NCBI RefSeq assembly: GCF_019429535.1
Contig: NZ_JAHXZM010000002.1
Span: 1 to 64,000, forward strand
Length of the DNA: 64,000 nucleotides
Source: Sphingomonas citricola
GTDB lineage: Bacteria; Pseudomonadota; Alphaproteobacteria; Sphingomonadales; Sphingomonadaceae
Direction of reading: 5' to 3'
In this document: in pieces, positions 26,019-35,701 of the stretch
Layout: each line of letters starts with the position of its first letter
Numbering within the stretch: position 1 is the stretch's first letter
Made by a program: the position numbers and the translations under genes
Notes under the pieces: generated by a model
Databases searched by the model: none
What the model was told of the DNA's origin: nothing
The model's input: the letters and a program-made list of their open reading frames with translations, nothing else

Positions 26019-27512
26019 ATGGCCAGCGGAGTGATCGAGTCGCCAATACGACATCCCGACCGCTTCTTCATCGATGGCGAGTGGGTGTCGCCATCGAGCG
26101 ATGCGACGATAGCGGTCGTAGCGCCCGCGACGGAGCAAGTGTGGATGCGCGTCGCCGAGGCTCAGGAAGCGGATATAGAACGGGCGATCGCGGCCGCGCG
26201 CACCGCGTTCGACGCCGGTCCATGGCCGCGGATGACCCATCGCGAACGCGGCGCCTATCTGCATGCGATCGCGGATGCGCTGGCACGCCGGGCGGACGAC
26301 GTCGGTGCGATCTGGCCCAACGAAATGGGCGTCCTGCACGCGACCGCCCGCGCATTCGCCGGCGGCGTCGGCGGCATGTACGCCTTCTACGGTCGGCTTG
26401 CGGACACTTTCGAATTCGAAGAGCGGCGCCACAGTCCCGCGGGTGCCGCGTGCGGGCTGCTGGTCCGCGAGCCGGTGGGGGTGGTCGGCGCGATCATACC
26501 CTGGAACGGTCCAATCTCTCTCATCGCGTTAAAGCTGGCGCCTGCACTGCTCGCCGGGTGCTGCGTGGTCATCAAGGCTTCTCCGGAAGCACCCGGCCAT
26601 GCGTTGCTGATGGCGGAGATTGCACAAGAGGTCGGACTGCCGCCCGGCGTGGTCAACGTCGTCACGGCCGACCGCGCCGCGTCGGAGCTGCTGGTGCGCG
26701 ACCCGCGCGTGGACAAGATCGCGTTCACCGGCTCGACCGACGCAGGGCGAAGGATCGGTGCAGTTCTGGGCGGCCGCATCGCGCGTCAGACGCTGGAGCT
26801 CGGCGGCAAGTCCGCGGCGATCATCCTGGATGATTACGATGCCGAGACGGCGGCTGCGGCGATCGCAGGCCGCGCCTGCGACCTGACGGGTCAGGTGTGT
26901 GCATCGCTGACCCGCGTGATCGTCAGCGCGGATCGTCACGACGCGGTGGTCGCGGCGCTGGCAGACCGATTGGGATCGGTCCGCGTCGGTGATCCTTTCG
27001 ACGCCGCATCGCAGATGGGACCGCTGGCAACAGCGCGGCAGCGTGATCGCGTGGAGGGGCACATCGCCGCCGCGCGTGCCGACGGCTTCATGCTGGCGAC
27101 GGGCGGGGGGCGACCCAAACATCTGGACCGAGGCTGGTTCGTAGAGCCGACCGTGTTCGGCAACGTGGACAATCGTTCGCGGCTGGCACGCGAGGAGGTG
27201 TTCGGTCCCGTGCTCGCGGTGATCGCCGCACGCGATGAACGTCATGTGGTCGAACTCGCGAACGACAGTCCGTTCGGGCTCGCCGGCACCGTGTTCACCA
27301 ACGATCCGGATCGCGCTTATTCGGTCGCGCGCGATTTGCGGACGGGAACGATCAGCCACAACGTGCTGCGGCTCGACTTCTCGATCGCCTTTGGTGGCTT
27401 CAAGCAGTCGGGCGTCGGTCGCGAGGGTGGGGTCGAAGGTCTGCTGCCTTACCTCGAAACCAAGACGATCCTGCTCGACGGGGCTCCGTCCCACCTGGGC
27501 GTGGCGCAATGA
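26019..27512 (+). CDS. NAD(P)-dependent aldehyde dehydrogenase
   Basis: The 497-residue protein has IPWNGP in place of PWNFP, the [11 protein letters not shown]lu motif and [11 protein letters not shown] with the catalytic Cys. This variation is typical of geranial/terpenal- and phenylacetaldehyde-like dehydrogenases, but I treat the subfamily as open. The start at 26019 follows GGGAGGGGTG; earlier Met codons at 25956 and 26007 overlap the promoter. Its stop overlaps the ferredoxin start by 4 bases (ATGA), tying aldehyde oxidation to the P450 electron chain in one transcript. Confidence 0.88.
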   Translation: MASGVIESPIRHPDRFFIDGEWVSPSSDATIAVVAPATEQVWMRVAEAQEADIERAIAAARTAFDAGPWPRMTHRERGAYLHAIADALARRADDVGAIWPNEMGVLHATARAFAGGVGGMYAFYGRLADTFEFEERRHSPAGAACGLLVREPVGVVGAIIPWNGPISLIALKLAPALLAGCCVVIKASPEAPGHALLMAEIAQEVGLPPGVVNVVTADRAASELLVRDPRVDKIAFTGSTDAGRRIGAVLGGRIARQTLELGGKSAAIILDDYDAETAAAAIAGRACDLTGQVCASLTRVIVSADRHDAVVAALADRLGSVRVGDPFDAASQMGPLATARQRDRVEGHIAAARADGFMLATGGGRPKHLDRGWFVEPTVFGNVDNRSRLAREEVFGPVLAVIAARDERHVVELANDSPFGLAGTVFTNDPDRAYSVARDLRTGTISHNVLRLDFSIAFGGFKQSGVGREGGVEGLLPYLETKTILLDGAPSHLGVAQ

Positions 27513-27823
27513 CCCGGATCACGGTGACCACGCGGGAAGGCGTGGAGCATAGGCTCGAAGCCGGCGATGGATCGCTGATGGAGGCGATACGCGCCGCGGG
27601 CATCGACGAGCTGCTCGCGATGTGCGGCGGATGCTGCAGTTGCGCCACGTGCCACGTCTGGATCGAGGACGAGTGGATCGATCAACTGCCGCCCGTCAGC
27701 GTGGACGAGGATGATCTGCTCGACAGTTCCGCGCATCGGGATCGACGGTCGCGTCTGTCGTGCCAAGTGCCGCTGTCCGACGTCCTTGACGGCTTGCGCG
27801 TCACCATCGCGCCTGAGGACTGA
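27509..27823 (+). CDS. [2Fe-2S] ferredoxin, putidaredoxin-like
   Basis: The 104-residue protein has cluster ligands Cys39, Cys45, Cys48 and Cys85 with the putidaredoxin spacing ([14 protein letters not shown] and RLSCQV). It would pass electrons from the reductase at 31907 to the P450 at 10931, and possibly to the Rieske oxygenase. Two extra cysteines, 42 and 43, lie inside the cluster loop, where putidaredoxin has Ser-Ala. The gene is coupled by ATGA overlap to the aldehyde dehydrogenase and followed by the IclR regulator. Confidence 0.92.
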   Translation: MTRITVTTREGVEHRLEAGDGSLMEAIRAAGIDELLAMCGGCCSCATCHVWIEDEWIDQLPPVSVDEDDLLDSSAHRDRRSRLSCQVPLSDVLDGLRVTIAPED

Positions 27824-27875
27824 GCCGAGCCGATGCTTCTGGACCGTTCCTCAGCGACAGCTTCGTTGACCCTGT

Positions 27876-27896
27876 CAGGGCTTCTCAATAGCCCTG
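27876..27896 (+). repeat. Perfect inverted repeat before the IclR start
   Basis: CAGGGCT and AGCCCTG pair around a 7-base loop, ending 5 bases before the ATG at 27902. As RNA it would cover the region where a ribosome site should be. It could act as a terminator for the preceding operon, a translational brake or an autoregulatory operator. Confidence 0.45.
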
Positions 27897-27901
27897 TGCG
27901 G

Positions 27902-28687
27902 ATGACGGAAGACAATGAAGCGCCCGGCAAGGGCAAGCTCGTGGGTGCGGTCGTGCAGACCGTAAGGCTGTTGCGCGTTCTTGCCGACAGCGGGGCGCCG
28001 ATGGGCGTCAGTGCCGCCGCACGCACCGCGAAGGTGAACACCTCGACTGCGTTCAACGTCCTGCGCACGCTGACGGCCGAGGGGCTCACGACCTTCGACG
28101 AGGCGACGAAGACCTACCGGCTCGGTGCGGGGCTGTTCGAACTCGCCAAGGGGCTGCTCAACAGCAACCTGGCCGATCTGATCCGGGAGGAACTTCCACG
28201 TCTCGCGATCGAGACCGGACGGCTCATCGCGTTATGGGAAATCGTGGACGATCGCGTCGTGCTGATCGATCGTGCGCTGGTCGACAGACCCGTCCGTCTG
28301 GACCTCGCAGTGACGCAGCGTATGCCGCTGATGCTCGGTGCGGTCGGACGCGCGGCGGCGGCACGGCTTGAGCTCAAGGACGCTGACTTGAAGCGGTACT
28401 TCAAACCGCTGCGGTGGGCAGGGCCGATCGACGCGGCGCGTTACATCGGCGAGGTGCGGGCGGCCGAGCGGAACGGCTACGGCGTCGACCGCGAGACGCT
28501 CTATCACGGCATTGTCGCCATCGCGGCGATCATCACCGACGAGCAGGGCCGACCCGCATTCGGCCTCTCGGCGATCGATCTCGCCAACCAGATCGACGAC
28601 GAGGATATCGCAAGGGTCGGTGAGAAGCTGGCCGAAGCGGCGCGTCGCTTCTCGCTCGGTTCACGCGGGGGGCGAACGAACGAATGA
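27902..28687 (+). CDS. IclR-family transcriptional regulator
   Basis: The 261-residue protein has an N-terminal winged helix-turn-helix (about residues 16-75, GVSAAARTAKVNTSTAFNVLRTL) and a C-terminal IclR effector domain ending with the LSAIDLANQIDDED-type segment. It is the only recognisable regulator in the island and is therefore the best candidate to bind the repeated AGAA/TTCT element. IclR members such as PcaU and PobR are activators that bind two inverted and one direct repeat, as seen here. The start is uncertain: an in-frame ATG at 27833 exists, and the hairpin described above lies just before 27902. The effector is probably a pathway intermediate. Confidence 0.85.
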   Translation: MTEDNEAPGKGKLVGAVVQTVRLLRVLADSGAPMGVSAAARTAKVNTSTAFNVLRTLTAEGLTTFDEATKTYRLGAGLFELAKGLLNSNLADLIREELPRLAIETGRLIALWEIVDDRVVLIDRALVDRPVRLDLAVTQRMPLMLGAVGRAAAARLELKDADLKRYFKPLRWAGPIDAARYIGEVRAAERNGYGVDRETLYHGIVAIAAIITDEQGRPAFGLSAIDLANQIDDEDIARVGEKLAEAARRFSLGSRGGRTNE

Positions 28688-28761
28688 CATGGGAAGGGTG
28701 ATGGATGAGCGAAGACAGCAGTTTCGTAGCAAGGTGCGGGCGGCGACGACGGCTCGCACGT

Positions 28762-28774
28762 GACTTGATACAAG
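28762..28774. promoter_or_regulatory. Palindrome ACTTG-ATA-CAAGT upstream of the SDR operon
   Basis: A 5-3-5 perfect palindrome lies 70 bases before the SDR start, in the 157-base gap after the IclR gene. No copy of the AGAA/TTCT element is visible here, so this operon may be controlled by a different site or by read-through. Confidence 0.35.
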
Positions 28775-28844
28775 TTCGTCCTTCGTCACTCGCGCCGCGA
28801 GAGGTCGCCGGGAACTTCCGATTTCATCGCGGCGCAACGGCGCG

Positions 28845-29603
28845 ATGAGCGGGGTTTTGACGGGCCGCACGGTGCTGATCACGGGAGCATCGTCCGGCAT
28901 CGGTGCACGCTTCGCCCGGATCGTTGCGGCCGCAGGCGGGAAGGTGGTCGTCGGAGCCCGGCGCACCGAAAGGCTGGACGAACTTGTCAGTGAGATCGAA
29001 GCGAACGGTGGAGAGGCGATGGCGGTCCCGCTGGACGTCGCCGTCGAGGCGTCCGTGGAGGCCGCCTACGACGCGGGCGAGGCGCGCTTCGGACCGATCA
29101 CGGGGATCGTCGCAAACGCCGGGATTACCGCCGAGGGGCGCGCGATCGACCTGCCGATCGAAGAGTTCGACAGGGTGTTCGCAACCAACGTCCGGGGCGT
29201 GTTTCTCACCGCCCGCGTCGGCGCGAGACGGCTGCAGGTGGCGGGCCACGGCGCCGAGGGGCGCATCGTGCTGGTCTCGTCCATCACCGCGGCGATGCGG
29301 ACCAACGGCCTCGTCGCTTACAGCGCGTCAAAGGCGGCGGTGACGCACATGGGTGCACTGCTCGCCAAGGAATGGGCGCGGTCCGGTCCGAACGTCGTGA
29401 CCTTGTCGCCGGGCTATATCCGAAGCGAGCTGGCGGGTGACTGGTTCGATACCGAGGGCGGGCAGCGGCAGATGGCGCGCTGGCCTCGCCGTCGCCTATT
29501 GGAAGAGGATGCGCTTGACGCGATGCTGATCTACCTTCTCTCCGACGCCAGTGCCGGCGTTAACGGGTCCGACTTCACGATCGACGACGGACAGTCGTTG
29601 TGA
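28845..29603 (+). CDS. Short-chain dehydrogenase/reductase (probable 3-hydroxyacyl-CoA-type)
   Basis: The 252-residue SDR has the TGASSGIG cofactor loop, the NAG motif (IVANAGI), catalytic Ser in SSITAAM and YSASK with the Tyr-Lys pair. It would oxidise a secondary alcohol with NAD(P). Its stop overlaps the acyl-CoA dehydrogenase start (GTGA). In levulinate catabolism an SDR (LvaD) is encoded with an ACAD-like protein and a kinase-like protein, as here; otherwise it would fit the 3-hydroxyacyl-CoA step of beta-oxidation. No good ribosome site is visible before the ATG. Confidence 0.88.
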   Translation: MSGVLTGRTVLITGASSGIGARFARIVAAAGGKVVVGARRTERLDELVSEIEANGGEAMAVPLDVAVEASVEAAYDAGEARFGPITGIVANAGITAEGRAIDLPIEEFDRVFATNVRGVFLTARVGARRLQVAGHGAEGRIVLVSSITAAMRTNGLVAYSASKAAVTHMGALLAKEWARSGPNVVTLSPGYIRSELAGDWFDTEGGQRQMARWPRRRLLEEDALDAMLIYLLSDASAGVNGSDFTIDDGQSL

Positions 29604-30835
29604 GCGAAGCCGCCAGCACCTCCACCGGGCGAACCGACGCTCCCAGCCACCGGGCCGCCGAGATCGGTGCCGCGGTCGAGCGTTTCGTTCGCGACGTGGT
29701 GACGACGTTCGAACGCGATCCTCGTCGCGGCGCACACGGGCCGTCCGATGAACTGGTCGACGAATTGCGCGGGCTCGCGCGCGCAGCCGGCGTGCTCACG
29801 CCGCACATCCTGGCGGACGGAAGCCATCTGTCGCAGTCGGAGACCGCATACGTTCTGATCCGGTCCGGCCTGTCGCCGCTCGGACCGCTCGCGTGCAACA
29901 CGATGGCGCCCGACGAGGGCAACATGTATCTGATCGGCAAGGCTGGATCGCAGGCGCAGAAGGACCGCTTCCTCGCGCCGATGATCGCGGGCACGGCGCG
30001 CTCCGCTTTCTTCATGACCGAACCCGCGATCGACGGCGGCGCGGGGTCCGACCCCTCAATGATGCTGACGACCGCACGGCTCGACGGCAACCACTGGGTC
30101 ATCGACGGGCGCAAGGCCTTTATCACCGGTGCCGAAGGCGCGACGGTCGGCATCATCATGGCCCGCACCGATCAGGGTGACGGCAAGATCGCGGCGACCA
30201 TGTTCCTGGTCGACCTGATCGAGGCGTATGAGACGGGCGCGATCCGGATCGAGCGCGTGCTCGACACGATCGACAGCTCGATGCCCGGCGGCCACGCGGT
30301 CGTGCGGATTGAAGAGCTGCGGGTGACCGCCGATGCGGTACTGGGTGCCCCGCACGAGGGCTTCCGGTACGCGCAGGTGCGTCTGTCGCCCGCGCGACTG
30401 TCGCACTGCATGCGTTGGCTGGGTTCGTGCCGGCGCGCGCACGAGATCGCGACCGATTACGCCAACCGCCGCCACGCCTTCGGCAAGCCGTTGATCGACC
30501 ACGAGGGGGTCGGCTTCATGCTGGCGGAAAACCTGATCGACCTCAAACAGGCCGAGCTGATGATCGACTGGTGCGCCGATGTGCTCGACACCGGCGCGCT
30601 CGGCACCGCCGAAAGCTCGATGGCGAAGGTCGCGGTGTCGGAGGCGCTGATGCGCATCGCCGACCGCTGCGTGCAGGTGATGGGCGGCACCGGCGTCACC
30701 GGCGACACGATCGTCGAACAGGTGTTCCGCGAGGTGCGGGCCTTCCGCATCTACGACGGGCCGACCGAGGTGCACAAATGGAGCCTCGCGAAGAAGATCA
30801 AACGTGATTGGAAGGCCGCGGAGCCGGTCGCATGA
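29600..30835 (+). CDS. Acyl-CoA dehydrogenase family protein, ACAD10/11-like
   Basis: The 411-residue flavoprotein has the ACAD fold, with FFMTEPAIDGGAGSDPS for FAD/substrate binding and GGTGVTGDTIVEQVFREVRAF near the C-terminus. At the place of the medium-chain enzyme's catalytic Glu (YEG) it reads YDGPTEVH, an Asp with the GPxEVH signature of ACAD10/11-like and LvaC-like proteins. The next gene encodes an APH-type kinase overlapping by 4 bases. The pair is known to convert 4-hydroxyacyl-CoA to enoyl-CoA through a phosphorylated intermediate. I infer that activity here, with ordinary dehydrogenation as the alternative. Confidence 0.87.
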   Translation: MSEAASTSTGRTDAPSHRAAEIGAAVERFVRDVVTTFERDPRRGAHGPSDELVDELRGLARAAGVLTPHILADGSHLSQSETAYVLIRSGLSPLGPLACNTMAPDEGNMYLIGKAGSQAQKDRFLAPMIAGTARSAFFMTEPAIDGGAGSDPSMMLTTARLDGNHWVIDGRKAFITGAEGATVGIIMARTDQGDGKIAATMFLVDLIEAYETGAIRIERVLDTIDSSMPGGHAVVRIEELRVTADAVLGAPHEGFRYAQVRLSPARLSHCMRWLGSCRRAHEIATDYANRRHAFGKPLIDHEGVGFMLAENLIDLKQAELMIDWCADVLDTGALGTAESSMAKVAVSEALMRIADRCVQVMGGTGVTGDTIVEQVFREVRAFRIYDGPTEVHKWSLAKKIKRDWKAAEPVA

Positions 30836-31914
30836 GCGAAGCGCATTTCGCGGGGAGTGGTCCGGTGCGCGCGGCGCACGCGTTCGACGAGGCTCGGTTA
30901 GGAGACTGGATGGCCGCGAACGTCTCGGATTTCACGAGGCCGTTGCGCGTCGAGCAGTTCAAGGGCGGCCAGTCCAATCCGACCTACCGCCTGATGACGC
31001 CGTCCCGTAGCTACGTGCTGCGCCGCAAGCCGCCCGGCGCGCTATTGAAGGGCGCGCACGCAATCGAGCGTGAGGCAACCGTCATGCGCGGCGTTGCGCC
31101 CAGCGGCTTTCCCGTGCCGCACATATATGGACTGTGTGAAGACGCAGAGGTCACCGGCACGCCCTTCTACGTCATGGAGCTGGTCGAAGGACGAATTTTC
31201 TGGGATCCCGAGCTGCCGAACACCCCCCGCGAGGACCGCGCCGCGGTGTTCGATGCGATGAACGCCACGATCGCGCGCCTGCACATGATCGATCCGGCGG
31301 CCGCGGGATTGGGTGAGTTCGGCCGATCGGGGCACTACTTCGAAAGACAGATCGCGCGCTGGACGCGACAATACAGCGAGGACGAAAGCGCCGGGCGTGA
31401 TCCAAACCTCGATCGACTGATCGACTGGCTGCCCGCGCACATTCCGGCGGGCGACGAGACGACGATCGTCCACGGGGACTTCCGGCTCGACAACATGATT
31501 TTCTCACCAAATACAACCGACATCCTCGCGGTGCTCGACTGGGAGCTGTCCACGCTCGGTCATCCGCTGGCGGATTTTGCCTATCACCTGATGATGTACC
31601 GCATGCCGCGATTGTCGATCCCCGGCCTGCTCGGCGCCGATCTCCACGCGCTGGGTATCCCGAGCGAGGCCGAATACGTCGCTGCCTATTGCGCACGGAC
31701 GGGGCGGGCGGGCATTCCGGACCTGGATTTCTATCTCGCCTTCAACTTCTTCCGCTTCGCAGCGATCTGTCACGGGATCAAGGGGAGGCTTGCGCGCGGT
31801 ACCGCCGCCAGCGATCATGCGTCGCGGCTCGTCGCGGACCTGCCCGTGATCGCGGACCTCGGTTGGGCACAGGCGAGCGGCGCTCTTTCGCAGCGAGAAT
31901 CCACCTATGCCTGA
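30832..31914 (+). CDS. APH-family phosphotransferase (ACAD-associated, LvaA-like)
   Basis: The 360-residue kinase-fold protein has the catalytic loop HGDFRLDN and the metal-binding [18 protein letters not shown]. Proteins of this type placed beside an ACAD phosphorylate the 4-hydroxyl of hydroxyacyl-CoAs rather than antibiotics. Both ends overlap neighbours: ATGA with the ACAD gene, and 8 bases with the ferredoxin reductase gene. The strict coupling to the ACAD supports a two-enzyme reaction. The substrate, probably a gamma-hydroxy acid derived from the P450 or lactone chemistry, is inference. Confidence 0.87.
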   Translation: MSEAHFAGSGPVRAAHAFDEARLGDWMAANVSDFTRPLRVEQFKGGQSNPTYRLMTPSRSYVLRRKPPGALLKGAHAIEREATVMRGVAPSGFPVPHIYGLCEDAEVTGTPFYVMELVEGRIFWDPELPNTPREDRAAVFDAMNATIARLHMIDPAAAGLGEFGRSGHYFERQIARWTRQYSEDESAGRDPNLDRLIDWLPAHIPAGDETTIVHGDFRLDNMIFSPNTTDILAVLDWELSTLGHPLADFAYHLMMYRMPRLSIPGLLGADLHALGIPSEAEYVAAYCARTGRAGIPDLDFYLAFNFFRFAAICHGIKGRLARGTAASDHASRLVADLPVIADLGWAQASGALSQRESTYA

Positions 31915-33169
31915 TCGCACCTTCCACGACATCTTGATCGTCGGCGCGGGACATGGCGGAGCGCAGGCCGCGATCGCGCTTCGTCAGCGCGGCTTCGCGG
32001 GCTCGCTGGCACTGCTGGGCGACGAACCCTCGCTGCCGTACGAGCGCCCGCCGTTGTCGAAGGAATATCTGTCGGGCGAGAAGCCGTTCGAGCGTATCCT
32101 GCTGCGTCCCGCCGCCTTCTGGGAAGCGCGCGAGGTCAGTTTGCTGCCGGGCCGCACCGTGGTCGAGGTCGATCCGGCCGGACACCGGGTCGTTACTGCG
32201 GGTGGCGAAGCGATCGGCTACGGTACGCTTATCTGGGCGACGGGTGGCGCGCCGCGCCGGTTGGGTTGCGCGGGCCACGACCTGCGCGGCGTACACGGCG
32301 TCCGCACGCGCGCCGACGTCGATCGCATGATCGCCGAACTGCCCGATGTCGAACGGGTGGTGGTCGTCGGCGGCGGCTATATCGGGCTTGAGGCGGCCGC
32401 GGTTCTGACCAAGCTCGGCAAGCACGTCACGGTGCTCGAGGCGCAGGACCGCGTGCTCGCGCGCGTCGCGGGCGAGACGCTGTCGCGCTTCTACGAGGCG
32501 GAGCACCGCAGGCACGGCGTCGACCTGCGCACGGGGGTCACGGTATTGTGCATCGAGGAGAGGGAGGGTTCGGTCAGCGGCGTGCGCCTGGCCGACGGCA
32601 CGGTGCTTCCGTGCGAGATGGTGATCGTGGGCATCGGCATCGTTCCGGCGGTGGAGCCTTTGCTCGAAGCCAGTGCGGCGGGCGGTAACGGCGTGACGGT
32701 CGACGCCTGCTGCCGCACCTCATTGCCCGACATCTACGCGATTGGCGACTGTGCCGCGCACGCCAATTCGTTCGCCGATGGAGCGATGGTCCGGCTTGAA
32801 TCAGTGCAGAATGCGAACGATCAGGCGACAACGGTCGCGAAAGCGCTGACCGGGACCGTGGAGCCCTACCATACGGTGCCGTGGTTCTGGTCGAACCAAT
32901 ATGATCTGAAGTTGCAGACCGTCGGACTGTCGACGGGGCACGACGCGGCGGTTCTTCGCGGCAACCTCGACGAACGCAGCTTCTCGCTCGTCTACCTGAA
33001 GGAAGGACGCGTCGTCGCGCTCGACTGCGTCAATCGTGCGCGCGACTATGTGCAGGGCCGCGCGCTGGTTGCCGAGCGCGCCCGGATCGATCCCGCGCTG
33101 CTTTCCGATGCGTCGATCGCGTTGAGGGATTTCGTCCCGGCGAAGGAGGCGGCGCCCTCGCCGGGATGA
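31907..33169 (+). CDS. FAD-dependent ferredoxin reductase (putidaredoxin reductase-like)
   Basis: The 420-residue protein has two Rossmann motifs, [14 protein letters not shown] at the N-terminus for FAD and [13 protein letters not shown] near residue 150 for NAD(P)H, plus the FAD-contact [21 protein letters not shown] is typical of reductases serving P450 and dioxygenase ferredoxins. It completes a class I P450 chain with the ferredoxin at 27509 and the P450 at 10931, although the three genes lie in separate transcription units. It overlaps the kinase gene by 8 bases. Confidence 0.9.
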   Translation: MPDRTFHDILIVGAGHGGAQAAIALRQRGFAGSLALLGDEPSLPYERPPLSKEYLSGEKPFERILLRPAAFWEAREVSLLPGRTVVEVDPAGHRVVTAGGEAIGYGTLIWATGGAPRRLGCAGHDLRGVHGVRTRADVDRMIAELPDVERVVVVGGGYIGLEAAAVLTKLGKHVTVLEAQDRVLARVAGETLSRFYEAEHRRHGVDLRTGVTVLCIEEREGSVSGVRLADGTVLPCEMVIVGIGIVPAVEPLLEASAAGGNGVTVDACCRTSLPDIYAIGDCAAHANSFADGAMVRLESVQNANDQATTVAKALTGTVEPYHTVPWFWSNQYDLKLQTVGLSTGHDAAVLRGNLDERSFSLVYLKEGRVVALDCVNRARDYVQGRALVAERARIDPALLSDASIALRDFVPAKEAAPSPG

Positions 33170-33214
33170 GCCGTGAAGCGGATCGTGGTGCGATGACGAG
33201 GTGAGGGGATTGTG

Positions 33215-34879
33215 ATGGCGCGAACCGACGGCAGGCATGACGAAGTGGATGTCGACTATGTCGTGGTCGGTGCCGGCTCGGCAGGGTGCGTACTGGCCAA
33301 CCGATTGACGGAGAACGGCCGCCACACCGTGTTGCTGATCGAGGCCGGGGGTGATGACCGGCCCGGGCGCGAGCCGGGGCAGTTCCGGTCCAACATGATG
33401 ATCCACGTGCCGGTAGGCTATGCCGAGACGCTCAAGGATCCGAGGGTGAACTGGCTCTACGAGACCGAGCCGGATCCCGGCACCAACGGCCGCCGTCACG
33501 TCTGGCCTCGCGGAAAGGTTCTCGGCGGATCGTCCTCGATCAACGGTTTGCTCTACGTACGGGGGCAGCGGGCCGATTACGATGGGTGGCGTCAGATGGG
33601 CTGCACCGGGTGGAGCGCCGAGGAGGTGCTGCCCTATTTCCTTCGCAGCGAACATCGCGACGGTGCCGACGATATCACGCATGGCACCGCCGGGCCGTTG
33701 CACGTCACCGATCCAACGATGAGGCACCCGGTCTCCGAAGCCGTGATCGAGGCGTGGAAGCAGTTCGGCTTGCCGCAGCGAGACTATAACGGCCTCGATC
33801 AGGAGGGCGTCGATTGGTTTCAGCTCACCGTCAGAAACGGGCGACGGTGCTCGGCGGCGACCGCTTATCTCGATCCGGCTCGCGGACGCACAAACCTGCG
33901 AATTCTTACCCGTGCCCAGGTGACGAGGCTGTTGTTCGAGGGACGGCGTGCCGCGGGGGTCGCCTATGTTCGCGGGGGCGTGCCGGGCGTCGCACGGGCG
34001 CGGCGCGAGGTCATCGTGGCGAGCGGCGCGATCGGATCGCCGCAACTGCTCCAGCTCTCGGGCATCGGGCCTCGCGATCTGCTCGCTGATCACGGCATCG
34101 AGGTGCTGCAGGATCTGCCCGGCGTCGGGAGAAATCTGCAGGATCACTTCATCGCCAGCATGATGTTCCGGCTCAAGCCGAAGGTCCCGTCGATCAATGC
34201 GATGTCGCGCGGTATCCCGCTGGCCGGTCAGGTCGTCCGTTACGTGCTGCGACGTCGCGGTCTTCTTGCGTTATCTGCCGCGCACGTCGCCGCGTTCACG
34301 AGATCGCGCCCCGGCCTCGCGTCGCCCGATCTGCAGTTCCACATCCTCCCCGCGACGATGGATCTGGAGGCGTTTGCGGCGCGCGGTGTGATGGAACTCG
34401 AACGTTCGCCGGGCCTGACTTTCGCTGTATGTCAGCTACGTCCTGAGTCGCGAGGGGCCGTCGAGATCCGCTCGCCGAACGCGACCATCCCGCCCGGCAT
34501 CCAGCCCAATTATCTCGCGGATGCGCTCGACCGCGAGGTTCTGGCCGCGGGACTGCGCCAGGCCCGCGACGTCGCGGCGGAGCCGGCGCTCGCGCATCTG
34601 ATCGAAAGCGAGCTGCTGCCCGGGCAAGCTGCGGCGAACGACGACGCTCTGCTCGACTACGCCCGAGCGGCGGGCGGCACGATCTACCATCCGGTCGGCA
34701 CCTGCGCGATGGGGATCGGTCCGATGGCGGTCGTCGATCCATCGCTGCGTGTTCGCGGCGTTGAGGGACTGCGAGTGGTTGATGCGAGCATCATGCCGCG
34801 GATCACTTCGGGAAACACGAATGCGCCCACGATCATGATTGCGGAGAAGGCTAGTGATCTAATTCGAGCAGAAGTCTAA
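33215..34879 (+). CDS. GMC-family FAD-dependent alcohol oxidoreductase
   Basis: The 554-residue protein has [16 protein letters not shown] for [34 protein letters not shown], and the active-site His in [10 protein letters not shown] with Asn in NTNAP. It resembles alcohol/choline/PEG dehydrogenases and would oxidise an alcohol intermediate. It is the last gene of the SDR operon. The ATG at 33215 follows GAGGGGATTGTG. Its stop codon lies one base before the left end of an IS6-family element, so native downstream sequence has been displaced. Confidence 0.88.
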   Translation: MARTDGRHDEVDVDYVVVGAGSAGCVLANRLTENGRHTVLLIEAGGDDRPGREPGQFRSNMMIHVPVGYAETLKDPRVNWLYETEPDPGTNGRRHVWPRGKVLGGSSSINGLLYVRGQRADYDGWRQMGCTGWSAEEVLPYFLRSEHRDGADDITHGTAGPLHVTDPTMRHPVSEAVIEAWKQFGLPQRDYNGLDQEGVDWFQLTVRNGRRCSAATAYLDPARGRTNLRILTRAQVTRLLFEGRRAAGVAYVRGGVPGVARARREVIVASGAIGSPQLLQLSGIGPRDLLADHGIEVLQDLPGVGRNLQDHFIASMMFRLKPKVPSINAMSRGIPLAGQVVRYVLRRRGLLALSAAHVAAFTRSRPGLASPDLQFHILPATMDLEAFAARGVMELERSPGLTFAVCQLRPESRGAVEIRSPNATIPPGIQPNYLADALDREVLAAGLRQARDVAAEPALAHLIESELLPGQAAANDDALLDYARAAGGTIYHPVGTCAMGIGPMAVVDPSLRVRGVEGLRVVDASIMPRITSGNTNAPTIMIAEKASDLIRAEV

Positions 34880-34897
34880 AGGGCTTCGTCAAACCAA

Positions 34898-34938
34898 ATG
34901 CACCTGCTGGTAACTGGGATGGGGTAGAGCAGGTGCAT
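34898..34938 (+). repeat. Stem-loop covering the transposase start codon
   Basis: ATGCACCTGCT and AGCAGGTGCAT form a perfect 11-bp inverted repeat with a 19-base loop. The right arm includes the first two bases of the transposase ATG (34937). In RNA this would hide the start, which could limit transposase made from read-through transcripts. Confidence 0.6.
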
Positions 34939-35653
34939 GCCTCGTGCCCGCAAGCCAGCTTCGCCGTTTCGCTACTTCAACTCGTCACCTGAAGTGATCC
35001 GGTTGGTGGTGCTCATGTACGTACGGTTTCCGCTTTCGTTGCGAAACGTAGAGGACCTACTGTTCGAGCGCGGGATCGACATCTGCCATGAGACGGTCAG
35101 GCTGTGGTGGAACAGGTTTGGTCCGCTGTTCGCAGGCGACATCCGGCGTCAGCGTGTCAGCCGCATGCGTGGCTTTCGTCACTGGCGCTGGCACCTGGAC
35201 GAAATGTACGTGAAGCTGAACGGCGAGATGGTCTACCTGTGGCGAGCGGTCGACCACGAGGGTGAGGTGCTGGAAAGCTACGTCACCAGAACGCGTGACA
35301 AGGGTGCGGCACTTGCTTTCATGAAGAAGGCGCTGAAACGCCACGGCTCACCTGAGGTGATCACCACCGACGGCCTGCGCAGCTACGGTGCGGCGATGAC
35401 CGAGCTTGGCAACCGCGACAAGCAGGAGGTCGAACGCTGGGCCAACAACAGGGTCGAGAATTCACACCTGCCATTCAGGCGACGAGAACGAGCGATGCTC
35501 CGGTTCAGGCAAATGAAGACGCTGCAGAAGTTCGCTTCCGTCCACGCCAACGTCCACAACCACTTCAATCTCGACCGCCACCTCGTTGACCGCCAGACCT
35601 TCAAGGAACACCGCTCAGCCGCCTTGGCTGAGTGGCAGGTGCTCGCAAGCTAG
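34937..35653 (+). CDS. IS6-family DDE transposase
   Basis: The 238-residue transposase shows the DDE residues in their usual places: HLDEMYVKLNG (Asp), ITTDGLRSYG (Asp) and NNRVENSHLPFRRRER (Glu), with the IS6 PFRRRER signature. It begins MPRARKPASPFRYFNSSPE with a short N-terminal DNA-binding region. The frame is intact and full length, so the element may still be active. A hairpin covers its start codon. Confidence 0.93.
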   Translation: MPRARKPASPFRYFNSSPEVIRLVVLMYVRFPLSLRNVEDLLFERGIDICHETVRLWWNRFGPLFAGDIRRQRVSRMRGFRHWRWHLDEMYVKLNGEMVYLWRAVDHEGEVLESYVTRTRDKGAALAFMKKALKRHGSPEVITTDGLRSYGAAMTELGNRDKQEVERWANNRVENSHLPFRRRERAMLRFRQMKTLQKFASVHANVHNHFNLDRHLVDRQTFKEHRSAALAEWQVLAS

Positions 35654-35701
35654 ACGTACGCCCTCAAAGACCCGAATGCATCGTGCAGAGAGCATTTCGC
35701 G

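Noticed and set aside
32801..34147. A 448-codon minus-strand frame
   Set aside because: It is antisense to the ferredoxin reductase and GMC genes, has no family motif, and arises from high GC content.
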